Origin: Gemmatimonadota bacterium | Lineage (GTDB): Bacteria > Gemmatimonadota > Gemmatimonadetes > Longimicrobiales > Longimicrobiaceae | Assembly: GCA_028287185.1 (NCBI GenBank) | Contig: JAQBQD010000020.1 | Coordinates: 1 to 55,440, forward strand | Reading direction: 5' to 3' | Length of the DNA stretch: 55,440 bases | Part shown: positions 53,741 to 55,440 of the stretch, in pieces | Layout of the letters: each line of letters begins with the position of its first letter | How positions within the stretch are numbered: position 1 is the stretch's first letter | Notes under the pieces: generated by a model | Told to the model about the DNA's origin: nothing | The model's input: the letters and a program-made list of their open reading frames with translations, nothing else | Databases searched by the model: none | Translations under genes and position numbers: made by a program

Positions 53741-55440
53741 ATGGCTTCGTTCGAGGACTTCGGCCTTCGCGACCCCCTCCTCCGCGCGCTGGAGGACGGC
53801 GACTTCGAGCAACCCACCGCGCTGCAGGAGGCGGTGGTTCCCGTGCTGCGGCGCGAGGGCAACGTGGTCGCCCGCGCGGGCAGCGGCTCGGGCAAGACGC
53901 TGGCGTACGCGCTGGGCGTGCTGGACCGCATCGCCGCGCGCGCCGCCCCCGCCGAGGGCGAGGAGGCCGCCGGCGGCGCCCGCGTGCTGGTGCTGGTGTG
54001 CACCCCCGAGGCGGCCGAGCGCGCCGCGCTCTCGCTCGTTCCCTTCGTGAGCGAGCTGGACCTGTCGGTCGCCATTCCCGGCGGCACCTGGGGCACCGCG
54101 CTTACCGAGGCCGACGTCGCCGTCGCCACGCCGGCCGAGGCGCTGCGGGCGGTGCGCGCCAGCGAGCTGAAGCTGGACGGGCTGGAGGCGGTGGTGGTGG
54201 ACGGGGCCTCGCTGATCGAGGCGATGGGCGAGTGGGAGGCGGTGGAGACGCTGTTCGACCACGTGCCCCGCGACGCCCAGCGCGTCGTGTTCTCGCCCGA
54301 GATGACCTCCGGCGTGGACGACCTGGTGGACCGCCGGGTGAAGCGCGCCCTGCGCTGGCCCGCGCAGGCCGCCGTGCCCGAGCAGGCGGCGGCGGTGGCG
54401 GCCCGCGGCGTGGTGGGCTACGTGGTGGTGTCCGAGCGCGAGAAGGTGGACGTCCTGGCCCGCCTGCTGGGCGGCGGCGCGCCCCCCGTGGTGCTGTGCC
54501 GGAGCGACGAGCGCGCGGCGGGCCTGGCCGAGCTGCTGTCCGTGCGCGGCTTCGCCGTCGGCGACGTGGGCGACGAGGAGGCGGACGTCGCCGTGCCGTC
54601 CGCCGGCACCACGTTGGACGAGATGCGCGAGGAGCTGGGGTCCGACCTGCCCACGGTGGTGAGCTTCGACGTGCCGGCCGACGAGCGCACCCTGCTGGCG
54701 CGCCACGCGGGCGAGGACGCGGGCTACGTGCTGGTGGAGCCGCGCGAGCTGGCCCACCTGCGCGACGTGGCGAAGCGGGCCGGCATCGACGCGCGCCCCG
54801 CGGGCGTCACGGGCGAGGACGCCGCCTCGTCGGGCCTGCTGCGCGCCTTCCGCGGGCAGGTGCGCGCGGCGCTGCGCGAGGAGGACCTGGGCGCGCAGAT
54901 GCTGGTGCTGGAGCCCCTGTTCGAGGAGTTCACGGCCGCCGAGGTGGCCGCCGCCCTGGCCGCGCTGCTCCGCAAGCGGGCTCCCGCTCCGGCCGCCGCG
55001 CCCCCGCCGTCCGCCGACGCGCCGCGGCGCAGCACCTCCACCGTGGCCACGCACCCGGGCGAGGAGCCGGGGCCGCCGCCCGCCGCCTTCACCCGCCTCT
55101 TCGTCAGCATCGGCGAGCGCGACGGCGTGCGCGCGGGCGACCTGGTGGGCGCCATCGCCGGCGAGGCCGACATCCCCGGCCGCAGCATCGGCAAGATCGA
55201 GGTGCGCGACACCTTCAGCATCGTGGAGGTCACGGCCGACGCCGCGGACCGCGTGATCCGCGCAGTGAACGGCACCACCATCAAGGGCCGCAGCGTGCGC
55301 GTGGACTACGACCGCGGCGCCACCCGCGCCAAGGCGGGCCCCGGGCGCACGGACCGGCCGGGCGGACCCCGCCCCGGCGGACCCCCTTCGCGCGGCCCCG
55401 GCGGCGGCGGGATGCGGCGCCCCGGCACCGGCGGCGCGGG
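53741..55440 (+). CDS. DEAD-box-like protein with DbpA-type RNA-binding end, motif II lost (partial)
   Basis: At least 566 residues; the frame is open to the window end. Residues ~1-75 show the Q-motif (FEQPTALQEAVVPVL) and Walker A ARAGSGSGKTLAYA (Lys52). The DEAD box is replaced by VVVDGASLIEA (Asp154-Gly155-Ala156-Ser157), the SAT motif by VFSPEM, and motif VI H-R-x-G-R-x-G-R by ARHAGEDAG. Residues ~452-530 (FTRLFVSIGERDGVRAGDLVGAIAGEADIPG, IGKIEVRDTFSIVEV, IKGRSVRVDY) are a DbpA-like RNA-recognition domain that binds structured RNA in ribosome assembly factors. A Gly/Arg/Pro-rich tail starts at ~535. The fold suggests an RNA chaperone or scaffold that may bind NTP but should not unwind RNA. 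Confidence 0.85.
   Translation, partial: MASFEDFGLRDPLLRALEDGDFEQPTALQEAVVPVLRREGNVVARAGSGSGKTLAYALGVLDRIAARAAPAEGEEAAGGARVLVLVCTPEAAERAALSLVPFVSELDLSVAIPGGTWGTALTEADVAVATPAEALRAVRASELKLDGLEAVVVDGASLIEAMGEWEAVETLFDHVPRDAQRVVFSPEMTSGVDDLVDRRVKRALRWPAQAAVPEQAAAVAARGVVGYVVVSEREKVDVLARLLGGGAPPVVLCRSDERAAGLAELLSVRGFAVGDVGDEEADVAVPSAGTTLDEMREELGSDLPTVVSFDVPADERTLLARHAGEDAGYVLVEPRELAHLRDVAKRAGIDARPAGVTGEDAASSGLLRAFRGQVRAALREEDLGAQMLVLEPLFEEFTAAEVAAALAALLRKRAPAPAAAPPPSADAPRRSTSTVATHPGEEPGPPPAAFTRLFVSIGERDGVRAGDLVGAIAGEADIPGRSIGKIEVRDTFSIVEVTADAADRVIRAVNGTTIKGRSVRVDYDRGATRAKAGPGRTDRPGGPRPGGPPSRGPGGGGMRRPGTGGA

Overview
The window is GC-rich, densely coding bacterial DNA that is mostly accessory in character. 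I suspect a Gemmatimonadota genome of the Longimicrobium type. This rests on base composition, signal peptides, the mix of M28 peptidases, DUF4097-like and CHAT proteins, and small LPRLTxLTLQ-type peptides. It is an impression from family knowledge, not a database result. No rRNA, tRNA or CRISPR array was seen.

Layout. 1-200: 3' end of an IS5-family transposase and its probable right terminal repeat. 698-3136 (-): secreted GH44 glycosidase lipoprotein. 3704-4663: GT9-like glycosyltransferase. 4740-6829: a compact RiPP locus with its own promoter: a 58-residue precursor with a CxxCC core, a DUF692/MNIO oxidative enzyme and an MbnC/TglI-like partner. A second, Cys-free precursor-like peptide follows at 7219. 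7562-14097: two secreted M28 peptidases, a HipBA toxin-antitoxin pair flanked on both sides by an operator family, and a DUF4097-like protein. 14334-19247 (-): a small envelope protein, then a CHAT protease-STAND ATPase-TPR giant paired with a small EACC1-like membrane protein (a predicted NTP-dependent conflict system). 19429-22731 (-): an Excalibur-type lipoprotein and a three-subunit proton-translocating transhydrogenase, pntAA-pntAB-pntB. 23071-23873 (-): a HigB/RelE-NadS toxin-antitoxin operon with a clear promoter and palindromic operator.

24205-50040 (-): a hybrid NRPS/PKS cluster. In transcription order it contains a standalone thioesterase (49255-50040), a 3216-aa trimodular NRPS (C-A-T-C-A-T-C-A*-T), a one-module PKS (KS-AT-KR*-T), an FkbH-like HAD protein, a C-A-T NRPS with a DCL-type condensation domain, and a C-A-T-E NRPS. 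The third A domain and the KR have lost catalytic motifs. Domain logic (an E domain with a COM-like tail, and a DCL domain with a COM-like head) says the last two proteins work in the reverse of their gene order. No TE or reductase domain is built into the line, so release probably depends on the standalone thioesterase or on a factor outside the window.

50281-55440: EVE-domain protein, Rad52/22 (DdrA-like) protein on the minus strand behind a consensus promoter, a secreted diheme cytochrome c, and a DEAD-box-like protein with a DbpA-type RNA-binding end that lacks the DEAD motif and runs off the window.

Four promoters of the form TTGACG/TTGACA-N16/17-TA-rich could be read directly. They support several of the small-gene calls.
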